Position numbers and translations under genes: made by a program. This document shows, one piece after another, positions 19,163 through 28,210 of a stretch of 45,838 bases of DNA. The notes beneath the pieces are model-generated. The model saw only the letters and a program-made list of their open reading frames with translations. It had not been told where the DNA came from and did not search any database. Numbering within the stretch: the stretch's first letter is position 1; each line of letters opens with the position of its first letter. The DNA comes from Verrucomicrobiota bacterium (GTDB lineage Bacteria > Verrucomicrobiota > Verrucomicrobiae > Limisphaerales > UBA11358). Where the stretch lies: NCBI GenBank assembly GCA_014860005.1, contig JACZKP010000143.1:1-45838 (forward strand). Reading direction: 5' to 3'.

Positions 19163-20137
19163 GTGCTTTACCCGCTGAAATTCCAACCCATCTTCAAGCA
19201 ACGCGTCTGGGGCGGACGCAACCTTGAGCAACTCTATGGCAAATCCTTGCCGCCGGCAGTGCCCATTGGTGAATCTTGGGAAATCAGCGACCGGCCCAAT
19301 GACATTAGTGTCATTGCCAACGGCCCGTTGGCCGGGCAGGACCTGCACTGGCTGGTGGAACATCACGGGAAGGAATTGCTGGGCCAGGCCAGATTGCAGG
19401 GAAACCGCTTCCCACTGCTCATCAAACTGCTCGACGCACAGGAGAAATTGTCATTGCAAGTCCATCCGCCCAAAACCAAGGCGGCCGAACTGGGCGGTGA
19501 CCCCAAAACCGAAATGTGGTTCATTGCCGATGCGGCGTCGGGCGCGGAACTCTATGTGGGCTTACGGCGCGGCGTGACCCGGGAGCTGTTCCAGCAAAGA
19601 ATTCAGGACGGTGCGGTCGCCGATTGTTTTCACCGCATTCCCGTCAACGCCGGCGATGTCATGTTCCTGCCCAGCGGACGCGTCCACGCCATAGGCGCCG
19701 GGCTGGTCATTTTTGAAATCCAACAGAACTCTGATACCACGTATCGCGTCTTCGATTGGAACCGCGTCGGCTTGGACGGCAAACCGCGTGAACTGCACGT
19801 CGCCGAATCTCTGGCGAGCATTGATTTCACTGATTTCGAGCCGTCGCTGATCAAAGGCCAGACAACTCGAGGACCAAACTTCTTGGTTCAACGACTGGTC
19901 AATGATCCACTGTTCACCGTGGACAAATTCGAGATCGCAACGGAGTCACCGTTGCGGTGGTGTGAACCCACGATGCAAATTGCCGGGATCGTTCATGGGA
20001 GCGCCAATGTGAGGAGCACCGACTGCGAGCCGGTGAACTTGCGCGCCGGAGAGTTCTGCTTGCTGCCCGCAAGTCTGGACAGCGTGGAATTGACGGCAAC
20101 GCCGGGCACCAGTCTGTTACGCGTCGAAGTAGGTTAA
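19163..20137 (+). CDS. manA: Mannose-6-phosphate isomerase, class I
   Basis: Zinc enzyme interconverting mannose-6-phosphate and fructose-6-phosphate. The 324-residue protein has the short bacterial class I layout: MLYPLKFQPIFKQRVWGG at the start, LLIKLLDAQEKLSLQVHPP (His zinc ligand in QVHP), KTEMWFIADA (Glu ligand), and LPSGRVHAIGAGLVIFEIQQ with NSDTTYRVFDW beyond it. The start codon is GTG at 19163. It could serve both use of mannose and supply of GDP-sugar precursors, which fits the nucleotide-sugar genes at the left end of the window, though those are far away. It is transcribed alone as far as visible. Confidence 0.93.
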   Translation: MLYPLKFQPIFKQRVWGGRNLEQLYGKSLPPAVPIGESWEISDRPNDISVIANGPLAGQDLHWLVEHHGKELLGQARLQGNRFPLLIKLLDAQEKLSLQVHPPKTKAAELGGDPKTEMWFIADAASGAELYVGLRRGVTRELFQQRIQDGAVADCFHRIPVNAGDVMFLPSGRVHAIGAGLVIFEIQQNSDTTYRVFDWNRVGLDGKPRELHVAESLASIDFTDFEPSLIKGQTTRGPNFLVQRLVNDPLFTVDKFEIATESPLRWCEPTMQIAGIVHGSANVRSTDCEPVNLRAGEFCLLPASLDSVELTATPGTSLLRVEVG

Positions 20138-20296
20138 GCGGAGCGTGCGACTGAAAGCGGTTTGAAAGTTACCGGAGAGATTTCGCGAGCAGCACCTTGG
20201 CGGTTTCAGTTCCGCCTGCAATGTTTCTTGTTTTCGAGCCGCGCCCGTCGCATGTTGCCTGAGCGGAAAACACGCGATGTGTTCTTTTTTCTGTAA

Positions 20297-20737
20297 ATGC
20301 AACCGGGACTGAAAAAATTCATTCAACGCTGGCTGGTCACGACTCTGGCGGTCTTGGTGGCCGTCAACATTCTCCCGGGCCTCCATTTTCGGGGCGGTGG
20401 TTTGCTGACGCCGTTTGTGACGTCGCTCGTATTGGGAATTCTGAATGCTTTCATCCGCCCCATCATGATGTTGCTGGCGCTGCCGCTGCTCATCTTCACC
20501 CTGGGTTTGTTCACGCTCGTCATCAACGCGCTGCTGCTCTATTTCGTGGGCTGGCTGCTGCCATCCTTCGAGGTGGAAAACTTCTGGTGGGCTCTGCTGG
20601 GTTCGCTCATCATCAGTATCGTTTCCGTGGCGCTGAATATCCTTACCGGCACCGGCAACGCCCGCGTGAAAGTGCAAAACCGACGACGCCCGCCCGGATC
20701 GGATCGCGACGGCGGTGGACCGGTGATTGATGTTTAA
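20297..20737 (+). CDS. Phage_holin_4_2-type small membrane protein (PF04020-like)
   Basis: A 146-residue integral membrane protein with four hydrophobic segments: about residues 10-28, 38-58, 60-85 and 95-118. The motif LGILNAFIRPIMMLLALPLLIFTLGLF is split over segments two and three and is the core of the PF04020 family, long labelled as holins but widespread in chromosomes with no phage nearby. No phage gene accompanies it here. The C-terminus is a short charged tail (NRRRPPGSDRDGG). The role is unknown; an envelope function is all that can be said. It converges on trmB with only three bases between the stops. Confidence 0.8.
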   Translation: MQPGLKKFIQRWLVTTLAVLVAVNILPGLHFRGGGLLTPFVTSLVLGILNAFIRPIMMLLALPLLIFTLGLFTLVINALLLYFVGWLLPSFEVENFWWALLGSLIISIVSVALNILTGTGNARVKVQNRRRPPGSDRDGGGPVIDV

Positions 20738-20740
20738 CCG

Positions 20741-21355
20741 TCAATCCCGCTGGTAGGCGGCGCGCAATGTGGCGATGCCGCGCGCTTTGAATTCCCGCTC
20801 AAAATCGGTCAGCAGTGCTGCAAGTTCCGGCGACGTCTCAGTGGGGTGAAACGCGGAGTGAGCCGCGAATACCCGTCGCATTTGTTCGAAGTAATCCGCA
20901 TCATCGGTGCGCAGATATATCACTCCGCCCGGCACCAGCGCCTGTCGCGCGAGTGCGGGGAAACGCTCGTTCACCAACCGGTTTTTCAAGTGTTTCTTCT
21001 TGGGCCACGGATCAGGAAAATAGACGTGCAGGGTGGTGGCGGAATGGGGTGGCAGCAAATACTCGAGAAAATAGCTACACTCGATTCTTACCCCGCGGAG
21101 ATTCGTCAGACCAGCGCGCTGGCCCTTGCGATCCAGTTTGCGAATGCGACCAAGGAGCCGTTCCACCCCGATGAAATTTCGCGCCGGATGCTGCTGCGCA
21201 TAAACGGCCAGAAACGAAGCGTCGCCACTGCCCAGTTCGACCTCCAGCGGTTGGGCCACGGGAAACATCGCCCCAAGGTCAAGGCGCTCCACAATGGACG
21301 GAAGGTCGTACAACCGCCCTGATGAATTTGCTCCAGTGCCCGATTCGCCTTGCAT
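20741..21355 (-). CDS. trmB: tRNA (guanine-N7-)-methyltransferase
   Basis: Methylates G46 in the variable loop of tRNAs using S-adenosylmethionine. The 204-residue protein has the TrmB hallmarks: LEVELGSGDASFLAVYA (SAM-binding motif I), NFIGVERLLGRIRKLDRK, HVYFPDPWPKKKHLKNRLV (signature motif) and GGVIYLRTDDADYFEQM. It is slightly shorter than E. coli TrmB because the N-terminal extension is brief. The start used is the first in-frame codon; a later start is possible. It runs against its neighbours on both sides, so it is probably its own unit. The 170 bases upstream hold no gene that I recognise. Confidence 0.93.
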   Translation of the reverse strand: MQGESGTGANSSGRLYDLPSIVERLDLGAMFPVAQPLEVELGSGDASFLAVYAQQHPARNFIGVERLLGRIRKLDRKGQRAGLTNLRGVRIECSYFLEYLLPPHSATTLHVYFPDPWPKKKHLKNRLVNERFPALARQALVPGGVIYLRTDDADYFEQMRRVFAAHSAFHPTETSPELAALLTDFEREFKARGIATLRAAYQRD

Positions 21356-21525
21356 CGGCTAATGCTAACGAGGCTTGGTCTGGCAGTGCAACGCTCAAGG
21401 CGGCGCCCTTGGCTGGGTGTCCGTAATGATAGCGACCTCCAAGGCAAGTCCCCGGTCCAAACCTCCGTAATGCCTCTTTTTGCATCGCGCGACCGTCCGC
21501 GTAAATTGTCATCAGGAAATGGCTT

Positions 21526-21765
21526 ATGAAATTGTTATTCTCTTCACCGGACATTGCGGAGGTGGCCGCGGTCAAGAGTCTGCTGCTCAACTGCGGCATC
21601 GCCTGCCAGATCCTCAACGACGCCATGTCTCCCGCCATGCTCAATATGGCGCGCTATCCGGAATTGTGGATCGAGGCTGACGAAGATTTTCCCCTGGCTT
21701 CAGCGCTGTTTGACTCCCGGCCACGCGAACTGCTCCAGCCAGTCTCCAGCCAGTCAGAGGATTGA
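21526..21765 (+). CDS. DUF2007-like small protein
   Basis: A 79-residue protein resembling the DUF2007 family (PF09413, putative signal-transducing protein). It opens MKLLFSSPDIAEVAAVKSLL and continues GIACQILNDAMSP, a pattern of short beta-alpha-beta units seen in these proteins, which often sit at the ends of other proteins or alone. A purine-rich AGGAAA lies eight bases before the ATG. No catalytic residue is known for the family. The function is unassigned. The 139 bases following, up to the phosphoesterase start, hold nothing that I can identify. Confidence 0.7.
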   Translation: MKLLFSSPDIAEVAAVKSLLLNCGIACQILNDAMSPAMLNMARYPELWIEADEDFPLASALFDSRPRELLQPVSSQSED

Positions 21766-21904
21766 ACCGTCCGGGTGGCAATCCGGCCATCCCTAGTCTG
21801 CCTCGCGGATTCGGCGCCATCCGGCACTTTCGTCTTCTCGCGACGCCGCATCCGTCCTGGTTTTCTTGCTGGCCTTCTTGTCCATGAGGTTTCAACCTCA
21901 CGCC

Positions 21905-23662
21905 ATGAAACCAACCTTGCGATTCCTGGCCATTCAAGTGCTCCTCGCATTGATCTTCAATCTTCCCTTTGGCGTCAACGCGCAGAATGTGCCCGGTCGA
22001 AACCTTGCCGCCCTGGTGCTGGAACATTCGGATAAATGGACACAGGCCATCGGCGCAGTCCAAGCACTCCAAACGGCCGGTTGGAAAACAACCACACTCA
22101 CCTTCGACCAGCCGATCAACCCTCGCGGCGCGCAGTTAATCCTGATTGGAAGCTTTGCCAGTGAGCATCCCGGTTACGTGGCGTTCATGAAACGAAACGC
22201 CGCCGTGCTTCAGGGGTTTGTCGAACAAGGTGGCGTGCTGGTCCAGATGACGCAGGCCGATCAGACGGAAAGTGCGCCGCCATTTTTGCCCCGCTCCTTG
22301 TCAGCGGAACGAGCTGACCCCGATTACTCCGACCTTTGGGCCGTGACCGGCGACCACCCGCTATTGCGGGGATTGCCGGAGCGCGGCAGCGATCCGAAAC
22401 AGATTCTCATTCCCAGCCATCTCGGTCGCCCCGCAAACTGGGAAGGGTTCATCAAACACTTGGGCTTTCGCGTGCTGCTGGCCTCCGGCGACGACTTGCA
22501 GAACTTCGCATTGCTCGAGGGCGCCCACGGACGCGGGCGCATTGTGTTGACCTCACTTTATCTCGATAAACTCCAGAGCCACGGCACGAACGTGGCCACC
22601 CCGGACTTGGAGAAGATTTCAGCCACTTTTTTTGCCAACTTGGCTGATTACACCGCCAGCGTGCGGTCAGCCAACGCTCCCGCAGTCGTCGCCACGCCAC
22701 CGCCCACGCCCATTGACCCGCTCCCGTTTGTACCGGGTTCGTGGACTCTCGCCGTGCTGCCCGACACACAGGTTTATTCGATGCGCCACCCGGAGATGTT
22801 CGATAAGCAAACCCATTGGATTGCGGAGAACAAGGAGAAGCACAACATCGTTTACGCGCTGCATCTCGGCGACATCGTGAACAACAACAACCCGCCGCAG
22901 TGGGAAAACGCCCGCCGCTCCATGAACATGCTCGACGGCGTGGTGCCCTACGCGATGGCGCCGGGCAATCACGATTACGGCGACAACGGCAGCGCCAATC
23001 ATCGGCAGACCCTGTTCAATGATTATTTCCCCATTGAAAAATACCGGTTGTGGCCCACGTTCGGCGGCGCGATGGACTCAACTCGCATGGACAACACCTA
23101 CCACCTCTTCAAAGCGGGCGGACACGACTGGCTGGTGCTGGCTCTGGAATGGGGGCCGCGCCATTCAGCAGTCGCCTGGGCCAATGAAATCGTCGCGAAA
23201 CATCCGAACCACAGGGCGATTCTGATTACCCATGCCTACATGTATTACGACGAAACCCGCTACGACTGGAAAACCAAGGGTAAAACACAGTCATGGAATC
23301 CACATGCCTATGGCACTGCCAACGACCCGGACGGCACCAACGACGGCGAGGAACTCTGGCAGAAACTGGTGCGCAAACATCCCGGCTTCGTCATGACGCT
23401 CAACGGCCATGTGCTCAACGACGGCCTCGCGCGCCTGTCCAGCGAAGGTGACCACGGCAACATCGTACATCAAATGCTGGTCAATTATCAGATGAAACCT
23501 CTGGGCGGTGAATCCTTCCTGCGACTGATTGAGTTTCTGCCCGATGGCGAAACCGTGCAGATCAAGGCCTACTCGCCACATTACGACCGGCACAAGACCG
23601 ATCGCCAGAATCAGTTTGTGTTGAAGTTGAAACCGCCCGTGAAACCCGCCACCAAACGGTGA
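21905..23662 (+). CDS. Secreted calcineurin-like metallophosphoesterase with N-terminal accessory domain
   Basis: A 585-residue exported protein. The start at 21905 gives a cleavable-looking signal peptide (MKPTLRFLAIQVLLALIF, then NLPFGVNAQN). Residues about 25-260 look like a flavodoxin/glutamine-amidotransferase-like domain: LEHSDKWTQAIGAVQAL, LILIGSFA, and RGRIVLTSLYLDKL. Residues about 275-560 are a metallophosphoesterase: VLPDTQVYS (the usual D-x-H reads D-T-Q), LHLGDIVNNNNPPQWE, APGNHDYGD, ILITHAYMY and LNGHVLND supply the metal ligands in the family order. It probably cleaves phosphate mono- or diesters in the periplasm. The D-T-Q variant occurs in other families of this fold, so activity is likely but the substrate is unknown. 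Confidence 0.85.
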   Translation: MKPTLRFLAIQVLLALIFNLPFGVNAQNVPGRNLAALVLEHSDKWTQAIGAVQALQTAGWKTTTLTFDQPINPRGAQLILIGSFASEHPGYVAFMKRNAAVLQGFVEQGGVLVQMTQADQTESAPPFLPRSLSAERADPDYSDLWAVTGDHPLLRGLPERGSDPKQILIPSHLGRPANWEGFIKHLGFRVLLASGDDLQNFALLEGAHGRGRIVLTSLYLDKLQSHGTNVATPDLEKISATFFANLADYTASVRSANAPAVVATPPPTPIDPLPFVPGSWTLAVLPDTQVYSMRHPEMFDKQTHWIAENKEKHNIVYALHLGDIVNNNNPPQWENARRSMNMLDGVVPYAMAPGNHDYGDNGSANHRQTLFNDYFPIEKYRLWPTFGGAMDSTRMDNTYHLFKAGGHDWLVLALEWGPRHSAVAWANEIVAKHPNHRAILITHAYMYYDETRYDWKTKGKTQSWNPHAYGTANDPDGTNDGEELWQKLVRKHPGFVMTLNGHVLNDGLARLSSEGDHGNIVHQMLVNYQMKPLGGESFLRLIEFLPDGETVQIKAYSPHYDRHKTDRQNQFVLKLKPPVKPATKR

Positions 23663-23686
23663 AGCGGGAGGGAGTGGAGAAGAAAA

Positions 23687-23764
23687 TGGTCGGGGCGGCG
23701 AGATTCGAACTCGCGACCTCTTGTACCCGAAACAAGCGCGCTAGCCAGGCTACGCTACGCCCCG
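23687..23764 (-). tRNA. tRNA-Pro (anticodon CGG), CCA encoded
   Basis: On the minus strand the acceptor stem CGGGGCG (23764-23758) pairs with CGCCCCG (23697-23691), followed by discriminator A and a gene-encoded CCA (23689-23687). The anticodon stem CTTGT/ACAAG encloses TTCGGGT, giving anticodon CGG, which reads CCG proline. The T-arm is GCGAG-TTCGAAT-CTCGC and the D-arm contains AGCCTGG. It sits between the convergent phosphoesterase and aminotransferase genes. Confidence 0.95.
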
Positions 23765-23817
23765 ACAGTGAAGAGAAATTGCCGTTTACCCATCCGCTTG
23801 GCAACCGAAATCTCCGC

Positions 23818-25200
23818 TCACGGCGTCGCCTGCTCGCTTATTGCCTCCTCCGTCGCCTCAGTGAGCACGGCGATGCCATCTTCCAAAGCCTCGGCAGGAA
23901 TGGTCAATGGCGGCGCGATCTTCACCGTCTGTCCCCAAGCACCAACGGGTGAAAAGAGCAACAATCCTTTGTGGAAACAGCGCTCGATGATGCCGTGGGC
24001 CAGATCGTGCCATGGCTCGCGGGTGCCGGGCTTCACGGCTTGCAGACCGCCCACCAATCCGCGGGCCGTGACGTGTCCAACAACGTCAGGATGCCGGTGC
24101 TGAATCTCTCTCAACCCCTGGCGCAGCAGTGGTTCGAGGCGTGCGGCATTGCCGGCCAAATCTTCCTTCACAATTTTCTTCAGATTCGCCAGCGCCGCGG
24201 CGCAGCAGACGGGATTCCCCGTGTGCGTGCTGGTCATCGAGCCGGGCGGGAATTGATCCATGATTTCCGCGCGCCCAACGACCGCCGAGAGCGGCAGCGA
24301 ACTGCTGATCCCCTTGCCGCAGCAAATCAAGTCGGGCGTCACGCCGTAATGTTCAAACGCCCAGAACTTGCCCGTGCGCCCGAAGCCCGCCTGCACTTCG
24401 TCGAACACCAAAACAACGTGGTGTTGCTTGCACCATGCAGCGAGCTGGCGGACGTAGTCCACCGGGGCAAAGTCCGGCCCCACGCCCTGATACGTCTCCA
24501 TCATGACGCCGGCAATGTTTTCGGCGTTCAAGCCGCGTTGCGCGATGCCGTCGAGAAAAACCTCGAAGCTTGTATCCGTCTGCCAGTACCCGTCGGGGAA
24601 CGGCGCGTTGAGAATGGCCGGGTCTTCGTTGACGATCCATGATTTCTGTCCGGCCATCCCGCCGGCTTGTTGCGCGCCGAGTGTGCGCCCATGGAAGCCG
24701 CGTTGAAAACCCACAATGCCAATTTTCTCCCGGCCACCAACTTTGAGGCCGTGCGCGCGACTCAGTTTGATCGCACATTCGGTCGCTTCCGAGCCGGTGG
24801 TAAGGAGAAAGACCTTCTGCAAAGCTTCCGGGGCAAGGCTGGCGAGATACTCTGCCAAGTCGGCGCGCTCTTCACTCGGGAAAACATAGTTGTGCAGCAG
24901 ACCGCTGTTGACCTGGTCAATGATGGCCTGCCGGATTTCCGGCGCGCCGTGCCCGGCGTTCGCAACCAGCACGCCGCTCGACCAGTCCAGCCAGCGATTG
25001 CCGTACTTGTCGTAAACAAAAATGTCCTCCGCGCGCTCCCACACCAACGGCGGCTGGCCGCGCATGGATTGCGGCTCGAACTGCCGCAACTTCTCCAGCG
25101 TCGGGAGCGAGGCGGGATGCGGCAACGGCGTGACTATGCGGCGGTATTTGCTTTCCACCCGCGCTACATCACGCGGGGTGATGCTGAATTCTTTGCCCAT
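23818..25200 (-). CDS. Class III PLP-dependent aminotransferase (4-aminobutyrate transaminase-like)
   Basis: A 460-residue fold-type I aminotransferase of class III. LTTGSEATECAIKLSRA (133-149) binds the cofactor phosphate, DEVQAGFGRTGKFWA (267-281) contacts the ring, and Lys296 in LICCGKGISSSLPLSAV is the PLP lysine; THTGNPVCCAAAL follows. The family includes GABA, ornithine, acetylornithine and beta-alanine transaminases; the N-terminal QPPLVWERAEDIFVYD and the length favour a GabT-like enzyme, but the substrate cannot be assigned. No gabD lies nearby. It is downstream of and co-directional with hflC, but a terminator-like hairpin with seven T residues ends directly at its ATG, leaving no room for a Shine-Dalgarno sequence. 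Confidence 0.85.
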   Translation of the reverse strand: MGKEFSITPRDVARVESKYRRIVTPLPHPASLPTLEKLRQFEPQSMRGQPPLVWERAEDIFVYDKYGNRWLDWSSGVLVANAGHGAPEIRQAIIDQVNSGLLHNYVFPSEERADLAEYLASLAPEALQKVFLLTTGSEATECAIKLSRAHGLKVGGREKIGIVGFQRGFHGRTLGAQQAGGMAGQKSWIVNEDPAILNAPFPDGYWQTDTSFEVFLDGIAQRGLNAENIAGVMMETYQGVGPDFAPVDYVRQLAAWCKQHHVVLVFDEVQAGFGRTGKFWAFEHYGVTPDLICCGKGISSSLPLSAVVGRAEIMDQFPPGSMTSTHTGNPVCCAAALANLKKIVKEDLAGNAARLEPLLRQGLREIQHRHPDVVGHVTARGLVGGLQAVKPGTREPWHDLAHGIIERCFHKGLLLFSPVGAWGQTVKIAPPLTIPAEALEDGIAVLTEATEEAISEQATP

Positions 25201-25241
25201 AAAAAAATCCGGCCTTCAGGTGAGCACGAGGCTACCCGGAT
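25201..25241 (-). terminator. Terminator-like hairpin with T7 tail directly before the aminotransferase ATG
   Basis: On the minus strand ATCCGG (25241-25236) pairs with CCGGAT (25212-25207), with a further CCT/AGG possible inside, and the second arm runs into seven T residues (25207-25201). This would end hflKC transcription, but its T-run touches the ATG of the aminotransferase at 25200. It could instead act as a regulated attenuator or be a chance structure. Confidence 0.4.
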
Positions 25242-25268
25242 GAAAAGAAGGAACTGCACCACCCGGCA

Positions 25269-25286
25269 CCGGCCTTTGAGGGCCGG
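25269..25286. repeat. Palindromic hairpin between hflC and the aminotransferase gene
   Basis: CCGGCC (25269-25274) and GGCCGG (25281-25286) form a 6-bp perfect stem with a 6-base loop. Neither side is followed by a T-run, so it looks more like a REP-type hairpin or mRNA 3-prime stabiliser for hflC than a terminator. Only one copy was seen. Confidence 0.4.
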
Positions 25287-25316
25287 ATCGGGCTCCGATG
25301 TAAATGGTCAGGTGCG

Positions 25317-26210
25317 TCAACGGCGTGCCGGCTGCGCTGCGCCTGCTGCGTTGGGGCTGCCGAGATAACGGAACAAATCCGCGTCCGCCGGGAGCAACAA
25401 CGTGCTGCGTTTGCCCAGGAATAGTTCATACGCCTGCAAACTGCGGACGAACGCGTAGAACTCCGAATCCTTGCCATAGGCCTCGGCATAAATGCGCGCC
25501 GCGGTGGCGTCGCCTTCGCCGCGGAGCTTTTCGGCATCCTGCTGCGCTTCGGCCAGGACGATGGTGCGTTCCTTGTCGGTTTGGGCTTTCAGTTTGGCCG
25601 ATTCCTCCTCGCCTTCGCTCCGATAACGTTTGGCTTCGCGTTCGCGTTCGGCCTGCATGCGCTGAAAGACGCTCATCTGGACCTCCTGCGGCAGGTCCGC
25701 TCGTTTGATGCGCACGTCCACCACCTCAATGCCAAACTCCTTGGCTTTCTCGCGCGCCGTCTTGGCCACGTTGTCCATGATGATTTCGCGCTTGGTGCCG
25801 ATTACGACACCAAATTCGTGACTGGCCACCTCGCGGCGCAGTTCGGAAAAGACCAAGTCGTCGAGCCGGGCGCGGGCGCCGGACTCGTCGCGCACAGTCT
25901 TGAAGAACTGCAACGGATCAGTGATGCGCCAGCGGGTTACCGGATCGGCCACGAGGCGCTTCTTGTCCTGAGTGAGGTATTCGGCCTTGGGCGCGTCGCT
26001 GGAGAGAATGCGGCGATCAAACCGGTTCACGGTCTGGACAAACGGCACCTTGGTGGCAAGGCCGGGTTCCTGGACCGTGCGCTTGTATTCGCCGAATTGC
26101 GTGATGATGACCTGCTCGGTCTCGTTGACCTGGAACAAGGCTTGACGGGAAATGATGAAAGCCACGAACAGCAGCAACAAGCCGCCGATGCCAAAGAGTT
26201 TTTGTGTCAT
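25317..26210 (-). CDS. hflC: HflC-like SPFH/prohibitin-domain membrane protein
   Basis: Partner of HflK in the inner-membrane complex that controls the FtsH protease; the bulk of the protein lies in the periplasm. The 297 residues start with one transmembrane segment (LFGIGGLLLLFVAFIIS, about 5-21), then VNETEQVIITQFGEYKR and the SPFH domain through about residue 190. A charged coiled-coil region follows (EREREAKRYRSEGEEESAKLKAQ, split in two here by its heptads, about 190-225). ILAEAQ-like and FYAFVRSLQAYELFL segments at the end are typical of HflC. It begins 18 bases after hflK. FtsH itself is not in the window. Confidence 0.92.
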   Translation of the reverse strand: MTQKLFGIGGLLLLFVAFIISRQALFQVNETEQVIITQFGEYKRTVQEPGLATKVPFVQTVNRFDRRILSSDAPKAEYLTQDKKRLVADPVTRWRITDPLQFFKTVRDESGARARLDDLVFSELRREVASHEFGVVIGTKREIIMDNVAKTAREKAKEFGIEVVDVRIKRADLPQEVQMSVFQRMQAEREREAKRYRSEGEEESAKLKAQTDKERTIVLAEAQQDAEKLRGEGDATAARIYAEAYGKDSEFYAFVRSLQAYELFLGKRSTLLLPADADLFRYLGSPNAAGAAQPARR

Positions 26211-26228
26211 GAGATAAAGTGGTTGGGG

Positions 26229-27245
26229 TTAGCGGGTGCGGGGAAGTTCGGTTGTGCCAGCAGGCCGGAGCATCTCGGCGCCGGCCGCGTTCAAGGGAAG
26301 CAGCGGCAACAATCGCTGACTCAGGTCGCCACCGACGACGATCTTGTCAATGTCGGGCAGAATTTTCTCGATGGTTTCCAGATGCAGGCGGGCGCGGGTG
26401 ACGTCCTTGGCTTTTTCATATTCGGCGAGCACGCTGAGAAAACGGGCCGCCTCGCCCGTGGCCAGGAGGACGCGTTGCTCCCGGTAACCCTCGGCTTCCC
26501 GCAGAATCTTCTGCGCCTCACCGCGCGCCTTGGGCAGGATGTCGGCCTGATAACCACGCGCCTGGTTGATTAGCTTCTCCCGGTCCTCGCGGGCGCGTAC
26601 CACGTCGTGGAAGGCGTCACGCACCTGGTCGGGCGGATCAGCCGCCTGTAATTTAAGCTCCGTGATCGCCAGACCGGACTGGTAATCATCCATCAGGCGC
26701 TGCACAAAGGCGCGGGTATCCTCCTGCACGCGGGCGCGCTCCTCGATCATCACCTGGTCAATGGTCATGCCGCCGACGACACTGCGTAGGGCGACCTCGG
26801 TGGCCCCACGCAGGGTGGACTCCGGGTCGCGCAGGCGGAAGAGATACTTGGAGGGATCGGCGACCCGGTATTGCACCACCATCTGCGCTTCGACAATGTT
26901 TTCATCGCCGGTGAGCATCATGGCTTCTTCATTCACCCGCTGGCCGGCACGAAAACCGACTTCGATACGGCGGATTTGCTCCACGCTCACCACATCCACT
27001 CGCTGAAAGGGCCACGGATAGCGATAATTCAAGCCCGGCTCGGTGCGGGCCGTTTCCTTGCCGAAGGTGCGGACCACGCCCTTGTGGCCCGGCTCAACGA
27101 CATAAACGCCAGATGCGAGCCAAAGGAGACCCACGGCCCCAAGAATCACGGGCAGCAGCCTGGACATGTATTGTTTGACCCATTTCTCGCCCTGTTCGAG
27201 CATTCGACCGAGTTGCTGATCGAATTGAGGTTGATTGTAACTCAT
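26229..27245 (-). CDS. hflK: HflK-like SPFH/prohibitin-domain membrane protein
   Basis: Works with HflC to form large cage-like assemblies around FtsH in the inner membrane, affecting turnover of membrane proteins. The 338 residues have a short cytoplasmic N-terminus (MSYNQPQFDQQLGRMLEQG), one transmembrane segment (VILGAVGLLWLASGVYVV, about 33-50), then PGHKGVVRTFGKE and the SPFH domain with LTGDENIVEAQMVVQYRV, typical of HflK. The later RAREDREKLINQARGYQ segment is the coiled coil. The glycine/proline-rich N-terminal region seen in E. coli HflK is short here. It lies between the zinc peptidase gene (28-base gap) and hflC. Confidence 0.92.
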   Translation of the reverse strand: MSYNQPQFDQQLGRMLEQGEKWVKQYMSRLLPVILGAVGLLWLASGVYVVEPGHKGVVRTFGKETARTEPGLNYRYPWPFQRVDVVSVEQIRRIEVGFRAGQRVNEEAMMLTGDENIVEAQMVVQYRVADPSKYLFRLRDPESTLRGATEVALRSVVGGMTIDQVMIEERARVQEDTRAFVQRLMDDYQSGLAITELKLQAADPPDQVRDAFHDVVRAREDREKLINQARGYQADILPKARGEAQKILREAEGYREQRVLLATGEAARFLSVLAEYEKAKDVTRARLHLETIEKILPDIDKIVVGGDLSQRLLPLLPLNAAGAEMLRPAGTTELPRTR

Positions 27246-27273
27246 AGTTCTTTCTCCGGGTTGAAGCGGCTGC

Positions 27274-27951
27274 TCAAGCGAAGGGACGTCCCCATCGCAA
27301 CAACCGCAATAGTTGCACGAAACTCAAAGTAAAGGCTGCGACATACGTCCACGCCGCCGCGTTCAAGACCTGCCCCACGCCGGCCAGTTCCTGCGCATTG
27401 ACAAGGCCGCGCTCCCGCAACAACTGGCCCGCGCGCCGGCTGGCGTCAAATTCCAGCGGCAGCGTGACAAGTTGAAACGCCAGCAGCACCAGAAACAATC
27501 CCAGCCCGATTAAAATCAACGGCGGCAATTTCAACACCAGTCCGCCGAGGAACAGCGGCAACGCCAGCCGCGCCCCTATCCGTGTGAACGGCACCATCGC
27601 CATCCGCATCTGCATCGGCCAGTAAAGCTCCTGATGTTGCAGCGCATGGCCGGCCTCGTGTGCCGCAATGCCCACGGCCGTCAGCGAATTAGTGTCATGC
27701 ACGTCCGCCGACAACCGCAAGGTGCGCGTCTGCGGGTCGTAATGATCCGTCAGCGCACCGCCAATCCGCTCCACGGGCACGTGCGTCAAACCCGCGGCAT
27801 CGAGAATCTCGCGGGCCGCCTGGGCGCCGGTGAGCGGACGTTCAGCACAGGGATGTCCGCGCCAGCGATTGTAAACCGACATCAGACGCCATTGGGCCCA
27901 CAGGGCCACCGCCACCCCAATCATCGCCGCCAAATAGAGTCGAGACATCAT
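27274..27951 (-). CDS. Membrane zinc metallopeptidase, YugP type (PF04298-like)
   Basis: A 225-residue integral membrane peptidase. The zinc motif is HEAGH (His98, Glu99, His102) in VGIAAHEAGHALQHQ, preceded by TLRLSADVHDTNSL. Hydrophobic segments lie at the N-terminus (about 3-20) and at about 120-160, and the C-terminal helix is amphipathic. This is the layout of the YugP/PF04298 family, whose substrates are unknown. It is the first gene of the leftward unit with hflK and hflC, which control the protease FtsH, so a membrane-protein quality-control role is a reasonable inference. The 259 bases between it and the next gene downstream at 28211 hold no gene that I can support. Confidence 0.85.
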   Translation of the reverse strand: MMSRLYLAAMIGVAVALWAQWRLMSVYNRWRGHPCAERPLTGAQAAREILDAAGLTHVPVERIGGALTDHYDPQTRTLRLSADVHDTNSLTAVGIAAHEAGHALQHQELYWPMQMRMAMVPFTRIGARLALPLFLGGLVLKLPPLILIGLGLFLVLLAFQLVTLPLEFDASRRAGQLLRERGLVNAQELAGVGQVLNAAAWTYVAAFTLSFVQLLRLLRWGRPFA

Positions 27952-28210
27952 CTTGCCAAACCGCGAGCGCGAGAATATGCGCGAATTTCAAAATGATGGC
28001 CAGCATTTCCGGCCAGAAAATTGGTTCGAGCTTTTCAGGGTGCGGACCATTTCTTCCGCAGCTTTGCGGCAACTCGTAAGATTGGACGGCTGGCCGCACG
28101 GCAAATGACTCCTGTTTGGATTTTCCTTACCAAGTCGCGCACCTGTCGTTATTCCGTCAAAGCTTCCCGCCTCGGCCCAATCGCGCCGCTGCCCTCTGGA
28201 CAAAACAACA

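Noticed and set aside
20297..20737. Possible prophage indicated by a holin-like gene
   Set aside because: The PF04020-like family is common in chromosomes; no terminase, capsid, integrase or tail gene lies in this region.
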